Origin: Amycolatopsis roodepoortensis
GTDB lineage: Bacteria > Actinomycetota > Actinomycetes > Mycobacteriales > Pseudonocardiaceae
Reading direction: 5' to 3'
DNA length: 64,000 bases
Assembly: GCF_014873915.1 (NCBI RefSeq)
Contig: NZ_JADBEJ010000008.1
Coordinates: 186,001 to 250,000, forward strand
A model generated the notes under the pieces. It saw only the letters and a list, made by a program, of their open reading frames with translations. It was not told the DNA's origin and ran no database searches. Position numbers and translations under genes: made by a program. Shown here in pieces: positions 55,501 to 63,006 of this stretch. Each line of letters opens with the position of its first letter. Position 1 is the first letter of the stretch.

Positions 55501-56796
55501 CCGCAGTCCGGCGCGCTGATGAACCTGCCGCATCCGCCGCTGAGCATGAAGCTGATGCACGTCGGCGTCCCGGAGGGCCCGGCCGCGCAGCACGTCGACC
55601 CGCGCATCGCTTACGCCATGGAAAACACGCCCGACGTGCAGCCGTCGCGGATCGGGCCGGACGGCCGTCCGATCGTGACGCCGCCGCACGACGCGGGCTA
55701 CGGCATGGCCCACGACGAGCCGGCCCAGAACGACCGGGCCGATGCCGAGCGGTTCCTGAACGATCCCGAGGTCGCGGCCGCGGTGGACGGGCTGGACCCG
55801 GACAAGAAGCGGGCCGTCCACGAGGACGAGAACGGGGTCAAGCACGACGTCGGGCCGATGCGGGACTTCATCCGCGAACATCTGCCCGCGCATCCGGAAC
55901 TCGTCCGGCTGATGGAGCACCCGGACAACGCGTACCTGCGGGCTTCGTTGCTGAACAACCCGATGACCATCGGCAGCCTGCTGCTGCATCCGGAAGCCAT
56001 CCCGATCCTCGAAGACGCCCTGCGTGACGTCGAGGAACGCGGCTACCAGATGATCGACGACGTCCGCGAGGACGGCCCCGGTGACACTCCGCTGACGCAG
56101 GAGCAGCGGGACCTCGCGAACGCGGCGGCGGACATCGCCGCCGACGTGGAGCCCGGCGATCAGTACCACGCCGGCTTCGATCGCGCGGACAAGGGCGACG
56201 ACGCGAAGATCCAGGAATTCCTGGACGCCGAGCGGCAGGCGTGGCCCCAGAACCAGGGCGACCTGAACCGGATCGCCGAACGGATCGCGGAGGAGAACAA
56301 CGGCGACGCGTCGGGCAGGCCCGGTCCGAAGGACGACGACCGCGCCAAGGCGAAGATCGCGGGCTACGACGGTGACGCGTCGAAACTGACCGACCTGGTG
56401 GGCGTGAAGATCCAGTTCGAGACGCTGGCCGACGTCTACAACGCGCTGAACGCGGTGATGGACGATCCGGACCTGGAGATCGTCAGCTTCGACGACCGGT
56501 TCGCGAATCCGCAGGACAGCGGGTACCGCGATCTGCAGATGAACGTCCGGCTGCCGAACGGGCACGTCGCCGAACTGCGGCTGCACCTGAAGCACATCGA
56601 CACCGTGTCGGCCTACGAGCACGCCTTGTACGAGGTCCGCCGCGACTTCCCGACGTACAACCGGACACTGGACGAGAACAACAAGAAGAGGTTGTCCCCG
56701 GAACAGGCCCTGCTGGAAGCCGCGTTGATGGACCGGGTCCGGGAGAAGTTCATGGCCGGTCTCCGCAAGGGCCTGCCTCCTGAGGAGAACACGTGA
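49585..56796 (+). CDS. Giant T7SS polymorphic toxin: two ART + deamidase modules and a RelA/SpoT tip
   Basis: 2403 residues, GTG start. Order: WXG-like helical head (GGWSGEGAEKF, Trp61); membrane helix about 110-133; helical Gly-rich region; Ser-Asp repeats 348-429; Gln/Pro/Gly-rich region about 515-885; PKD repeats 889-946; ADP-ribosyltransferase 1 (955-1195: Arg1073, STS 1104-1106, E1142-R-E1144); papain-fold deamidase-like domain 1 (1291-1475) with Ser1344 at the Cys site; ADP-ribosyltransferase 2 (1518-1740: Arg1622, SST 1653-1655, E1691-N-E1693); deamidase 2 (1840-2000: Cys1876, His1957, Asp1972); linker; RelA/SpoT-like nucleotidyltransferase about 2185-2403 (DLVGVK at 2270, SGYRDLQ at 2312). 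Domain names are from motif recognition; export by an ESX system is inferred from the head and neighbours. Confidence 0.82.
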   Translation: MGMEMPDAVKWLLPIVVGESWPEGDEDKLRELRDAWHNASRAIQPIADTATKGATEVIGGWSGEGAEKFAEAWKKFVEGDEAYFKSLADSSKALGDSCNATALDVEYTKYMIIISLVILAAQIVAMIAAAAVTFGGSTAGIAPAQIATRMTVQMIFRQLMQKLAQEGFKKVAKELLEKLLKEGLKKIGKEVLQNTAMNLAMDAGIQGLQMAKGDRESWDFSKTKDSAISGAVDGVVGAGSSSIGKGATKGLSDSVGGQIVDSAARGAVRGAAEGVASTVGQAAVTGDLDKLSAKDVLMGASGGAVGGGVDGAKSQIGDIKAANTPGDSGPSTPDVDTGDAGTGSRTPGSSDSGSSSDSGSSSDSRSSSDSRSSSDSRSSSDSDSSSDSRSSSGSDSSSSDSRSSSDSGTSSEPRSSSDSGSSSRSDSSPDPAPRSTSDGQAASSRGSDGSADPQPRSESGPQRAADSDRISQSSTQAPERPADTPANTGDGQRAAQTHQNAPAAAADNGSGQQQQAAAGQQQAPAQTPAASPAQTPASGPAPAPASGPAPSPSQGPAPGPAPGPSPSPSQSSAMPPAASTGAPSSSGGYGMASNPGSGSPAPSGGYGMAPGGNGPTPGGGFPPPGHDPSRPVRPNDSVQAAGFAGNGGPQQPRFDQPPAPMPFQGQQPMQPPPPGGFAPPPPPPPGGGGPMPPRGPQGQPGPMGPRPPQQHPGQGGYPQDRGPRQRPQQPPQPPGPQGPPRPPQGYQGRPGPGPGPNGGVPPRPQTPPPGPPSGNRGPAGYPPPPPRPQHPGNGPFPGNRGPMPPPPGHHPGQPGHPGQPGRPMPPGAEPPRFGGPQRPPQVPAPRPGHDPNAGPQQPQRPPQQQQPPVRPVEHAPQQAPQDRGHDNLPKDSELPKDVAAPKDTGTPKDVEAPKDVAAPKDTEAPKDTDVPKDTETPKDAEAPQDVTPDDRTTVDEPYLTDPDFHTDDPAAYRALAETQIDKRGFDKDTGEARSEQVRREGLAKRDAHEDPRVKEMSDQGAYAVHSYTRTDMAERITHAQRHGGAELEALRPHIEAITSGLNEMPAYEGLVSRRVNFNGNESAIRAFLEAHAEGKVIVDPQMLSTSRVTAEHPRSTFPGEVEMRIQSKTGRHIEDLASKKEEREVLMKSATQLRVTDVKMGPGHPEHPEYKKRLDDGSPNDLPKWIVECEEVVKGDDGHLTAEQVQQKVAERREYNNAVQERLAQEAADQEAQLRRDHPELFQNKGLAGLETKVADGKGGWVDVTDAPVRELPKPPREHVPDGGWSELAKPLEEGGTPVIHAGSAETPHQQVRLLMDEVPAIGEANTRNYYAPESWKDGYQTNSAEALVAFEDRMNGGDSVAAPSAGGSPLQHVSDRLGGQWSDRNGFADIARELGERPVGARTAVAFEHHAAADPNAPEGSPRSKDRIETRIVAAVNTPHGVVFADPMTGRLATLPDDPTSIKAMPMGGGDAPHTPEAPERTHSETPVQEQAPKTELDIADRLKGPEETPARIDESYLSDDGFRGTPEDHKSLRDRYDSAELAEQAREKALKRLEASPLKDRVSPEAAEAIYSYSREHAYAINEANRKGEAHPDFENAQRSTRAIVGALNELPDFHGEAIRGIDTKGDMRAAAIMAAHYEPGQTVPEPTMTSSTIKTSPDTKSKFGEDVEIHIVSKTGKDVSSLAENPRENEAINKPATQLYVHSKEFKTPPLVDRPKWVIHAEEVTPGDPRYLDPETAKQKMDERRARHAAEAPELARLAQAQSMARLGGFDEPQTPHVTTENPAQHSVADADKGPEYGEQPVTDDTIELPTPERDYSSMAVATNPPSEPAIHAGSASPAQQAAYIADRHPRLGEVNPHFNDPDALANGYRSNCTRTPGAYMDRLNGIDSTADPLLVHEMDSRGTLEHVEERFGGQFSDRADYDTVIREMRGMPTDHHAVVAVKYLDENGVERGHVAMVANTRDGVAFIDPQSGALMNLPHPPLSMKLMHVGVPEGPAAQHVDPRIAYAMENTPDVQPSRIGPDGRPIVTPPHDAGYGMAHDEPAQNDRADAERFLNDPEVAAAVDGLDPDKKRAVHEDENGVKHDVGPMRDFIREHLPAHPELVRLMEHPDNAYLRASLLNNPMTIGSLLLHPEAIPILEDALRDVEERGYQMIDDVREDGPGDTPLTQEQRDLANAAADIAADVEPGDQYHAGFDRADKGDDAKIQEFLDAERQAWPQNQGDLNRIAERIAEENNGDASGRPGPKDDDRAKAKIAGYDGDASKLTDLVGVKIQFETLADVYNALNAVMDDPDLEIVSFDDRFANPQDSGYRDLQMNVRLPNGHVAELRLHLKHIDTVSAYEHALYEVRRDFPTYNRTLDENNKKRLSPEQALLEAALMDRVREKFMAGLRKGLPPEENT
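50626..50871 (+). repeat. Ser-Asp repeat region
   Basis: About 82 codons of S-S-D-S/R/G repeats in the giant toxin (residues 348-429). They use TCT, TCC and TCG with GAC/GAT, a less GC-rich pattern than the rest. Probably a flexible, surface-exposed stalk like Ser-Asp regions of other surface proteins. Confidence 0.85.
52249..52422 (+). repeat. PKD hexapeptide repeats (18 bp)
   Basis: Ten consecutive units of P-K-D-x-x-x (the last P-Q-D) at residues 889-946 of the giant toxin, just before the first ADP-ribosyltransferase domain. The DNA unit is 18 bases with few differences, so copy number may vary between strains. Charged, Pro-spaced linker. Confidence 0.9.
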
Positions 56797-57239
56797 GCCA
56801 GACGCCGTCCTTCTACACGTACTTCGGGAAGACCTACCGCGTCGAGCCGACCCCCGACGGGGGCCTGACCGGTTTCCTCCTCAACCTGAGCACCGGCGAG
56901 TTCGACGAAAAGCCGGAGCACGTGCGTGAGGTCATGTGGGCGATGGCGAGTTCGGACATCAGCAAGGTGTCCGAAGAGAAGTTCGTCCAGGAGACCGAGC
57001 GCGCCCGTGCGTACGAACTCAAGGGCGGCGGACCGATCTTCGCGCTCTACGAGACCATCGACGGCTTGTACGCGCAGGCGAAGCGGGAGAACCGCCGCGT
57101 GGAACCGCAGGAATCGGCGCTGATCCAGTCGCTGCGCAAACGCACCTTCAAGATGTGGGAGGACGAGCTGGCCCGCCGCGCCGCCGGGGAGCCGCCGACC
57201 TTCCAGGCGGAACCACGTTTCCCGAACCGGGCGCGATGA
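56793..57239 (+). CDS. Candidate immunity protein, 148 aa
   Basis: GTG start overlapping the toxin stop (GTGA), so translation is coupled to the toxin. Soluble alpha/beta protein: FYTYFGKTYRVEPTPDGGLT, then helices (PEHVREVMWAMASSDISKVS) and a charged helical C-terminus. No family recognised. The position directly after a polymorphic toxin, small size and lack of export signal fit an immunity protein, most simply for the C-terminal RelA/SpoT domain. That function is inference. Confidence 0.65.
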   Translation: MSQTPSFYTYFGKTYRVEPTPDGGLTGFLLNLSTGEFDEKPEHVREVMWAMASSDISKVSEEKFVQETERARAYELKGGGPIFALYETIDGLYAQAKRENRRVEPQESALIQSLRKRTFKMWEDELARRAAGEPPTFQAEPRFPNRAR

Positions 57240-58714
57240 TTCACGTGGAACAACTCACTCCGGAACAGCAACGCGGGCTGCTGGTCGAGATCGGCAAGCT
57301 CATCCGCTCGGGTGCCGCCGACGCGGCGCATCCGGCCGTCGCCGATTTCCGGCAGGCCGGGGACCACACCGAACTCGAGGGCCACAACTGCACGCCCGCG
57401 CCCGAGCTGACCGATCTCTTCGGCAGGCTGCGCACCGGCATGTACGCGATCGGCCGTGGGACCTGGCTCCAGTCGCGGTTCACGCTGAAACCCGACGGCA
57501 CCTTCGACTTCGACTTCACCCTCGACGACGAACCGGCGTGGACCCGGCCTCCGGGGGCCTCGGCGTACCCGGACGAGCTGGCCGCGTTCCCGCGCGACGA
57601 CGAGCATGTCCCCGACTGGTGGCGCCTGCGCGCGCAGCTGCCCTTGCGCGTCGAGTTCCGGCACGCCCGGATCGTCGACGCGTACACCGAGGGCCAGCCG
57701 CCTGTGGTGGACAGACCGGAGCTCGACGAGTCCGAAGCCCCGCTGATCGCGCAGTACCTGGAGCGTGAGCCGGCGATCCTCTCCGGCAGCGGGCTCGGGA
57801 AGGACATCTTCGATCCCGAAGCCGACGCCGACGTCCCCGAGAGCTACCACACCGACGGCACCTGGATCTGGCACGCGTCCGTGCCGCACTACCTGCGGAA
57901 ATACGGGATCCCGCCGGAGCCGGACCTGGTCGCGCACATCCGCGGCCAGCGGTTCCAGCCGCCGTACGTCGAGCACCTCGTGCGGCGGACCGCGGAGGCG
58001 GATCTGCTCGGCAAACCGCGGCCGAAGCCGGGCCGCTCCGACGTCAAGAAGACCGAAGGCGACATCGCCGCGGAGCTGGAGACGTCGCCGAATCCGGTGC
58101 TGACCGACGAAGAACTCCTGGTCGTGCTGGTGAGCAGGCTCGGCGAGCACGCCGTCTGGCCGGAGGCGTACCGCATCGGCGACCGCGCGGACGGCGCCTG
58201 GTGCCTCAACTTCACCGAGAAGGGCTGGGAGGTCGCGGCCTATTCGGACGGCTCTCCAGTGTCGCCGAAGTACTTCGACAAGCTCGAAGACGCGTCACAT
58301 CAGCTTCTCGGCGCGCTCCTCCTGCATCCGGCGAGGATGACCGCCGGACACGAGACACCACTGGAGACGGCGAAGGAACTCGCCGACTGGCCGGTGCAGG
58401 CGGCGCCGGGTGAGCCTCCCCTCACCTTGCTCCGCAACAAGCGCGTGAGCCGGATGGTCGCCGGTACGGTCGTACTGCGGTTCGGCGAGGAGACCGGCAA
58501 TCTGGTTCACCACGGAGGGGTACGGTTCGCCACGACGTCCCTGCCGCTGGAACGGGAGCGCGTCGGTGGGACCTACCGGCTGCGCCGCCCGCTCCACGTG
58601 ATCATCGGTGTCACCGTCCCCTGGGCGAACATGCCCGGCGGGGCGGTGGCCTACGTGCTCCCGAGGACCATCGCCGAGCACGTGTCCGACGGCAGCCTGG
58701 AGAGGATCGAGTAG
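57236..58714 (+). CDS. YezG-like/TNT-like fusion protein
   Basis: 492 residues, ATGA overlap with the previous gene. The N-terminal part has GTWLQSRFTLKPDGTFDFDF and FPRDDEHVPDWW, like YezG/DUF600 immunity proteins. A middle domain (GDRADGAWCLNFTEKGWEVA) may be another immunity fold. Residues 385-492 resemble TNT-type NAD glycohydrolases: VAGTVVLRFGEETGNLVHHG, LPLERERVGGTYRLRRPLHV, VPWANMPGGAVAYVLP, SDGSLERIE. An Ala stands where a catalytic Gln is reported in tuberculosis necrotizing toxin, so activity is uncertain. No signal peptide. Confidence 0.65.
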   Translation: MIHVEQLTPEQQRGLLVEIGKLIRSGAADAAHPAVADFRQAGDHTELEGHNCTPAPELTDLFGRLRTGMYAIGRGTWLQSRFTLKPDGTFDFDFTLDDEPAWTRPPGASAYPDELAAFPRDDEHVPDWWRLRAQLPLRVEFRHARIVDAYTEGQPPVVDRPELDESEAPLIAQYLEREPAILSGSGLGKDIFDPEADADVPESYHTDGTWIWHASVPHYLRKYGIPPEPDLVAHIRGQRFQPPYVEHLVRRTAEADLLGKPRPKPGRSDVKKTEGDIAAELETSPNPVLTDEELLVVLVSRLGEHAVWPEAYRIGDRADGAWCLNFTEKGWEVAAYSDGSPVSPKYFDKLEDASHQLLGALLLHPARMTAGHETPLETAKELADWPVQAAPGEPPLTLLRNKRVSRMVAGTVVLRFGEETGNLVHHGGVRFATTSLPLERERVGGTYRLRRPLHVIIGVTVPWANMPGGAVAYVLPRTIAEHVSDGSLERIE

Positions 58715-60961
58715 GTGGAATCGGCGGAAGCGGTAGCCAAGGTCGAAGAGTGGCTGCGCGCGGTCCACGGTCCGGACGTGTCCGAACCGGGCGGCGCCGG
58801 CCTGCGCGTCGACCACGAGAAGGTCCTGCGCATCCCCGAGGGCTGGTCGGTCCCCTACAACACGATCGCCTTCCTCGACGAGGGTCATGCCGAGAAGGAG
58901 ATCTTCCCGCCGCCGTCGGTGATCGTCCGCGAACCGGACGGCGAGCTGCGCCAGGCGCATCCGCAGCCCGGCGGGCTCAGCGTCCCGGTCGCGTTCCCCG
59001 GTCAGGAGGCCTGGCGCGAGGTCGTCGACCCGGAGTACGCCAAGGCCGGGCTCGGTGACCTCGGTGTCCCGCCGCCGGTCGTCGCGGGCTGGGTCAAGGT
59101 CAACGCGGAAGGCGTGCAGACCGGGGAGGAACGGGAGAACCCGGAGTACAAGGCCGGTCCTGTCCGCCGCGGCTACCCGAAGCCGGAGAACAAGCTCGAA
59201 ACGCTGCTGTCGTTCGCCAGCGTCGGCTGGCTGACCAGGGAACAGCTGCTCATCGGGCTGCTGCGCTGCGAGGTCTACGTCCCGCTCGACCTGGCGTCGG
59301 GCAAGACGGAACGGTTCTACTTCAACGAGGAACGCGCCGAGCTGCGGGTGTTCAGCTCGACCAGGAACCTCCCGTCCCGTGAGCACGGGTACTGGAAGGT
59401 CGACATCGCCACCCTCGCGGGTTACGAGAGCCCGCCGAACCTGGTGATCAACGGCGGTCCCGCGACGTTCGAGGACGTCAGCGGCGCCGAACTCGCCGAG
59501 ACCGCGCTCCGGTTCCCGCGCCGGGGCCCCGGCGTCGACGTCAACGAGCGCTGCCCGGAGGCCGACCCGGAGCTGGAGGCGCTGGCCGTCGACACCGCCG
59601 CGAAGATGGGCCTGTCCGAGCCGGTCAAGCCGCCGCTGGCCGCCGCCGAACGGGCCCGCCGCCGCGGGTTCGAGCTGAGCGCCGAGGAATGCCAGAAGAC
59701 CGTCCTCGGGCAGTCGTGGCTGGCTCGGCTCCGGCAGCCGGAACCGCCCCGCGGCCGTCCGAACGACCTGCGTGCCAACGGCCTGGCGCCGGGCTACGAC
59801 AACGAGGGCCAGATCCAGCCGCGTCTGGACACCTTCGGCAAGTACTTCGAGCGAGACCGCTCCAGCTCGCGTTACGGCTGGCAGCGCGTCACGGGCGCGT
59901 ACGTCGGCTTCGCGCTCGGCGAGGCGCTCGGCGCGGCCGTCGACCGGATGCGGCTCGACGAGATCCACAGCACCTACGGCCCGGACGGCGTCACCGATCT
60001 GCCGGTCGCGTTCGACCTGCCCGGCCGGATCGGGCCGCTCACCCAGCGGCTGCTGTTCTACACCGAGGCCGTGATCCGCAGCCCGCATCGCGAGCAGCCG
60101 GAGAACCGCGACGCCGAAAAGGCACTCGGGACGGTCGCGCGCAACTCGCTGATGCGCTGGCTGCACACCCAGGGCGCGCCGCTGGACAACGCCGACGGCT
60201 GGCTCGTGAAGGTGCCGGAGCTGCGCGTCCGCCGCACCCCCGACGACGCCGAACTGAACGCCTATCACGCGCTGGCGACTATCTCGCCCACGGCGATGCC
60301 CATGAGCGGACCGGACGCACTGGTCGCGGCGCTGCCGGCGGCGATGACCGCGGCCGGACCGGGGACCGCGATGAGCGGCGGCGTCCGCCAGGCGGTGCGC
60401 GACCTCGTCGCGGTGACCCACCCGGGTGAGGTCGACGTCGAAGCGGCGACCTACCTGACCTGGCTGTTCGAGCCCGCGCTGACCGCGGAGGCGTTCAGCT
60501 ACCCGGTCTGGAACACCTCCCGGGAGATCTTCAGCGACCAGAACCCGCACCAGCGGGGGCCGGTCTGGGCGGATCTCAAGGCGATGGTCGCGGAATCGGT
60601 GCCGTTCTTCGGCAAGCACGGCCTGCCCGATCTGCGGGTCCCGGAGCTGATCGGCGACGGCAAGGGCACGCTTTCGGTGCTGGGCCGCGCGTTCGCGGCG
60701 CTGTCCGGTTTCGAGAACTACCCGGAGCAGGCGCTGCTGCGGGCGGTCAACCACTCCGGCCGCAGCGCGATCACCGGTGCCATCGCCGGTGCCCTGCTCG
60801 GCGCCCGCACCGGCATCCCGGGGCTGCCGCAGAAGTGGGTCGAGCAGCTGGAACTGCGTTACCTGGTGGAGAACATCGCCACGGACGCGTTCTGGCATTT
60901 CGACCGCCACTCGGCGCTGCACGAGGTCGACGGCTGGGCCCAGCGGTATCCGCGCTGGTGA
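58715..60961 (+). CDS. Imm35-like protein fused to a degenerate ADP-ribosylglycohydrolase
   Basis: 748 residues, GTG start directly after the previous stop. N-terminal YrhB/Imm35-like domain (AVAKVEEWLRAV, GWSVPYNTIAFLDEG). A middle region of about 270 residues has SseB-like patches (TREQLLIGLLRCEVYVPLDL). Residues 395-735 align with ADP-ribosylglycohydrolases: RVTGAYVGFALGEALGAAVD, RWLHTQGAP and VNHSGRSAITGAI. The metal motif TDDTQM seen in the enzyme encoded at 63007 reads GPLTQR here (440-445), and the second Asp pair is R-x-A (683-685), so hydrolase activity is probably lost. Likely a binding-type immunity protein. Confidence 0.75.
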   Translation: MESAEAVAKVEEWLRAVHGPDVSEPGGAGLRVDHEKVLRIPEGWSVPYNTIAFLDEGHAEKEIFPPPSVIVREPDGELRQAHPQPGGLSVPVAFPGQEAWREVVDPEYAKAGLGDLGVPPPVVAGWVKVNAEGVQTGEERENPEYKAGPVRRGYPKPENKLETLLSFASVGWLTREQLLIGLLRCEVYVPLDLASGKTERFYFNEERAELRVFSSTRNLPSREHGYWKVDIATLAGYESPPNLVINGGPATFEDVSGAELAETALRFPRRGPGVDVNERCPEADPELEALAVDTAAKMGLSEPVKPPLAAAERARRRGFELSAEECQKTVLGQSWLARLRQPEPPRGRPNDLRANGLAPGYDNEGQIQPRLDTFGKYFERDRSSSRYGWQRVTGAYVGFALGEALGAAVDRMRLDEIHSTYGPDGVTDLPVAFDLPGRIGPLTQRLLFYTEAVIRSPHREQPENRDAEKALGTVARNSLMRWLHTQGAPLDNADGWLVKVPELRVRRTPDDAELNAYHALATISPTAMPMSGPDALVAALPAAMTAAGPGTAMSGGVRQAVRDLVAVTHPGEVDVEAATYLTWLFEPALTAEAFSYPVWNTSREIFSDQNPHQRGPVWADLKAMVAESVPFFGKHGLPDLRVPELIGDGKGTLSVLGRAFAALSGFENYPEQALLRAVNHSGRSAITGAIAGALLGARTGIPGLPQKWVEQLELRYLVENIATDAFWHFDRHSALHEVDGWAQRYPRW

Positions 60962-60977
60962 AACTGGAATGGGGACG

Positions 60978-63002
60978 ATGAACGAAGAGGAAGCCGTCAG
61001 CCGCGTCGAGGAGTGGCTGGCGGGCCGAGGCGGGGAGGGCACCGGCGCGCTGCGGGTGCGCCGCGACTACGTCGTGCGCGCGACCGACGGCTGGAACGTC
61101 ACGTACAACACCGTCGGCTGGCTCGACGGGACCGACCCCGGCGCCGGCCTGTTCCCCAGCCCGGTCGCCTTCGTCCCGGACGACGGCGGCGAGATCCGCC
61201 TCGACCTGGAGCTGATGGCCGTTTCGGCGGCAGGCGAAGATACCGACGCGTTCACCCGGTGGGCGGAGATCGTCGATCCCGAGTTCGATCCGAACGCGGT
61301 ACCCGGCCTGCCCGTGCCGAAGGCGGCGATCCTGCGCTGGGAGCAGCACACCCTGTACGGCGAGCCGACCGGCGCGGTCCGCGCGAACCCCGATCACCGG
61401 CCGGGGCCGCGGTTCTCCGGCCGCCCGGCACCGGAAAGCCCGGTCGAGACGCTGCTCGGATACCTGCGCGTCGAGTGGATCACGCCGGAGGAGTTCGTCC
61501 ACTGGATGCTCGACCTCGACGTCCTCGCCCCGATCAAGGACGGTCACCTGCAGGCCCGCGACTTCGGTGACGCGGGCGCGCGGTTCGTCGTCTACACGTC
61601 CGAAGCGCAAATGCCGTCCGAGTACACGGCGTGGCAGCGGGTCCAGCCCCGCGCGCTCCTGCGCCGGGCCAAGGACAACCCCGGGGTCGGCCTGCTGGTC
61701 AACCCCGGCCGTCCGGAGACCTTCAACGTCTATCCGGAAACGCTGCGGCAGGTCGCCGACCTCGGCCTTCCGTCGGGCACCGAGCGTCCCGAGTCCGTCG
61801 GGCGTCCCGCGTACTTCAGCGGGGAGTACGCCTCTCCGGCCGTCGCGAACCTGCGGAGCCTCGTCGATCAGGCCCGAGACAACGGCTACCCCTTGAGCAG
61901 CGAAGAGCTCACCCGCTACACGCAGGCGGCGACGCTGGCGTTCGAGCGCTCCCGGGCGAAGCACGACGGCCGCCCGCTGCCGGAACTGCCCGAGGATCTG
62001 TTCGCCAACGGCCTCGTGACGCACTTCTACGACAACGGCGAACCTCGCCCCGCCGCCTGGACCTTCGGGAAGTTCTACGACCCGACGCTCCCCATCGGCA
62101 GTTTCGCGTACCCGCGGCTCCTCGGCGCGTACGTCGGCTTCGCGCTCGGAGACGCCCTGGGCTCCGGCGCCGATCCCGCCGGCGGCCTGCCACTCGGCGG
62201 GCTGACCCGGCAGTTGCTGTTCCACACCGAATCGGTGATCCGCGGCTTGGACCCGACGCCGGACAAGCCCGAGATCCCGGCGTCGCTGCCCGCGGGCGGG
62301 CGTCCGGACGGCTGGGTCGCCAAGGCCACCGAAGGCGCGGGGCCTGCCCCTGCGGAGTTCTCGGCCATGTTGGCGACCGCGCTCGCCGCGACGGTGACCG
62401 GCGGTGTGCAGGGTCCGGCCGACAGCACGTTCTACGCGATGAAGGTCGTCCGAGAGCTGGTCGGATCCGCCGCGGGGCACGAGGTCGTCCACGGCGCCGA
62501 ACTGCTGGTGAACGTGTTCCGCGCTCAGCTCGCCGCCCGGAACGGCGAACCGGCGGTCGCGAACTTCCTCGAAGGCTTCGACGAGTACAGCGGCGAGGTC
62601 GGCGAGCTGGTCAAGACCGTGCTCGACCTCCGGAATGACGTTGACGGCACTGACGGCGATGACGTCGAGCAGTTCGACAGCATCGGTGACGGCCGGACAC
62701 CGCTTTCGGTGCTCGGCCGGGCGCTGTTCGCCGCCGCGAAACGCGGTTACGACGCCGAAGCGGCGCTGGCGCTGGCCGCGCGCGGCGGCACCGTGACCGC
62801 GGCGCTGACCGGGGCGATGGTGGGCGCCAGGCTCACCGTGCCCGGTCTGCCGGAGTCCTGGCTCGCCGCGTTCGCCGACCTCGGCGTCGTCGACGCCATG
62901 GCGGGCGACGCGTATTACTACTTCAACCGCTTCGGCCTGCCCCGCGAGCCCGAAGAGCGGCGGCGCTGGGACGCGAACCGGTATCCACGAGGAGATCAGT
63001 AG
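60978..63002 (+). CDS. Second Imm35-like/degenerate ADP-ribosylglycohydrolase fusion
   Basis: 674 residues, 16 bases after its paralog; an in-frame ATG at 60969 is an alternative start. Same plan: Imm35/YrhB-like head (EEAVSRVEEWLAG, DGWNVTYNTVGWLDGTD), middle region with TPEEFVHWMLDLDVLAPI, and ADP-ribosylglycohydrolase-like C-terminus (YPRLLGAYVGFALGDALGSG). The metal site TDDTQM is GGLTRQ (407-412) and the C-terminal Asp motif is gone (ARGGTVTAALTG near 600). It is more degraded than its paralog. Probably arose by tandem duplication and acts by binding. Confidence 0.75.
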   Translation: MNEEEAVSRVEEWLAGRGGEGTGALRVRRDYVVRATDGWNVTYNTVGWLDGTDPGAGLFPSPVAFVPDDGGEIRLDLELMAVSAAGEDTDAFTRWAEIVDPEFDPNAVPGLPVPKAAILRWEQHTLYGEPTGAVRANPDHRPGPRFSGRPAPESPVETLLGYLRVEWITPEEFVHWMLDLDVLAPIKDGHLQARDFGDAGARFVVYTSEAQMPSEYTAWQRVQPRALLRRAKDNPGVGLLVNPGRPETFNVYPETLRQVADLGLPSGTERPESVGRPAYFSGEYASPAVANLRSLVDQARDNGYPLSSEELTRYTQAATLAFERSRAKHDGRPLPELPEDLFANGLVTHFYDNGEPRPAAWTFGKFYDPTLPIGSFAYPRLLGAYVGFALGDALGSGADPAGGLPLGGLTRQLLFHTESVIRGLDPTPDKPEIPASLPAGGRPDGWVAKATEGAGPAPAEFSAMLATALAATVTGGVQGPADSTFYAMKVVRELVGSAAGHEVVHGAELLVNVFRAQLAARNGEPAVANFLEGFDEYSGEVGELVKTVLDLRNDVDGTDGDDVEQFDSIGDGRTPLSVLGRALFAAAKRGYDAEAALALAARGGTVTAALTGAMVGARLTVPGLPESWLAAFADLGVVDAMAGDAYYYFNRFGLPREPEERRRWDANRYPRGDQ

Positions 63003-63006
63003 AGAA

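Noticed and set aside
53689..56622. Long antisense open frames over the giant toxin and its immunity genes
   Set aside because: Arg/Val/Ala-rich shadow translations caused by GC-rich codon bias; no ribosome binding sites or motifs.
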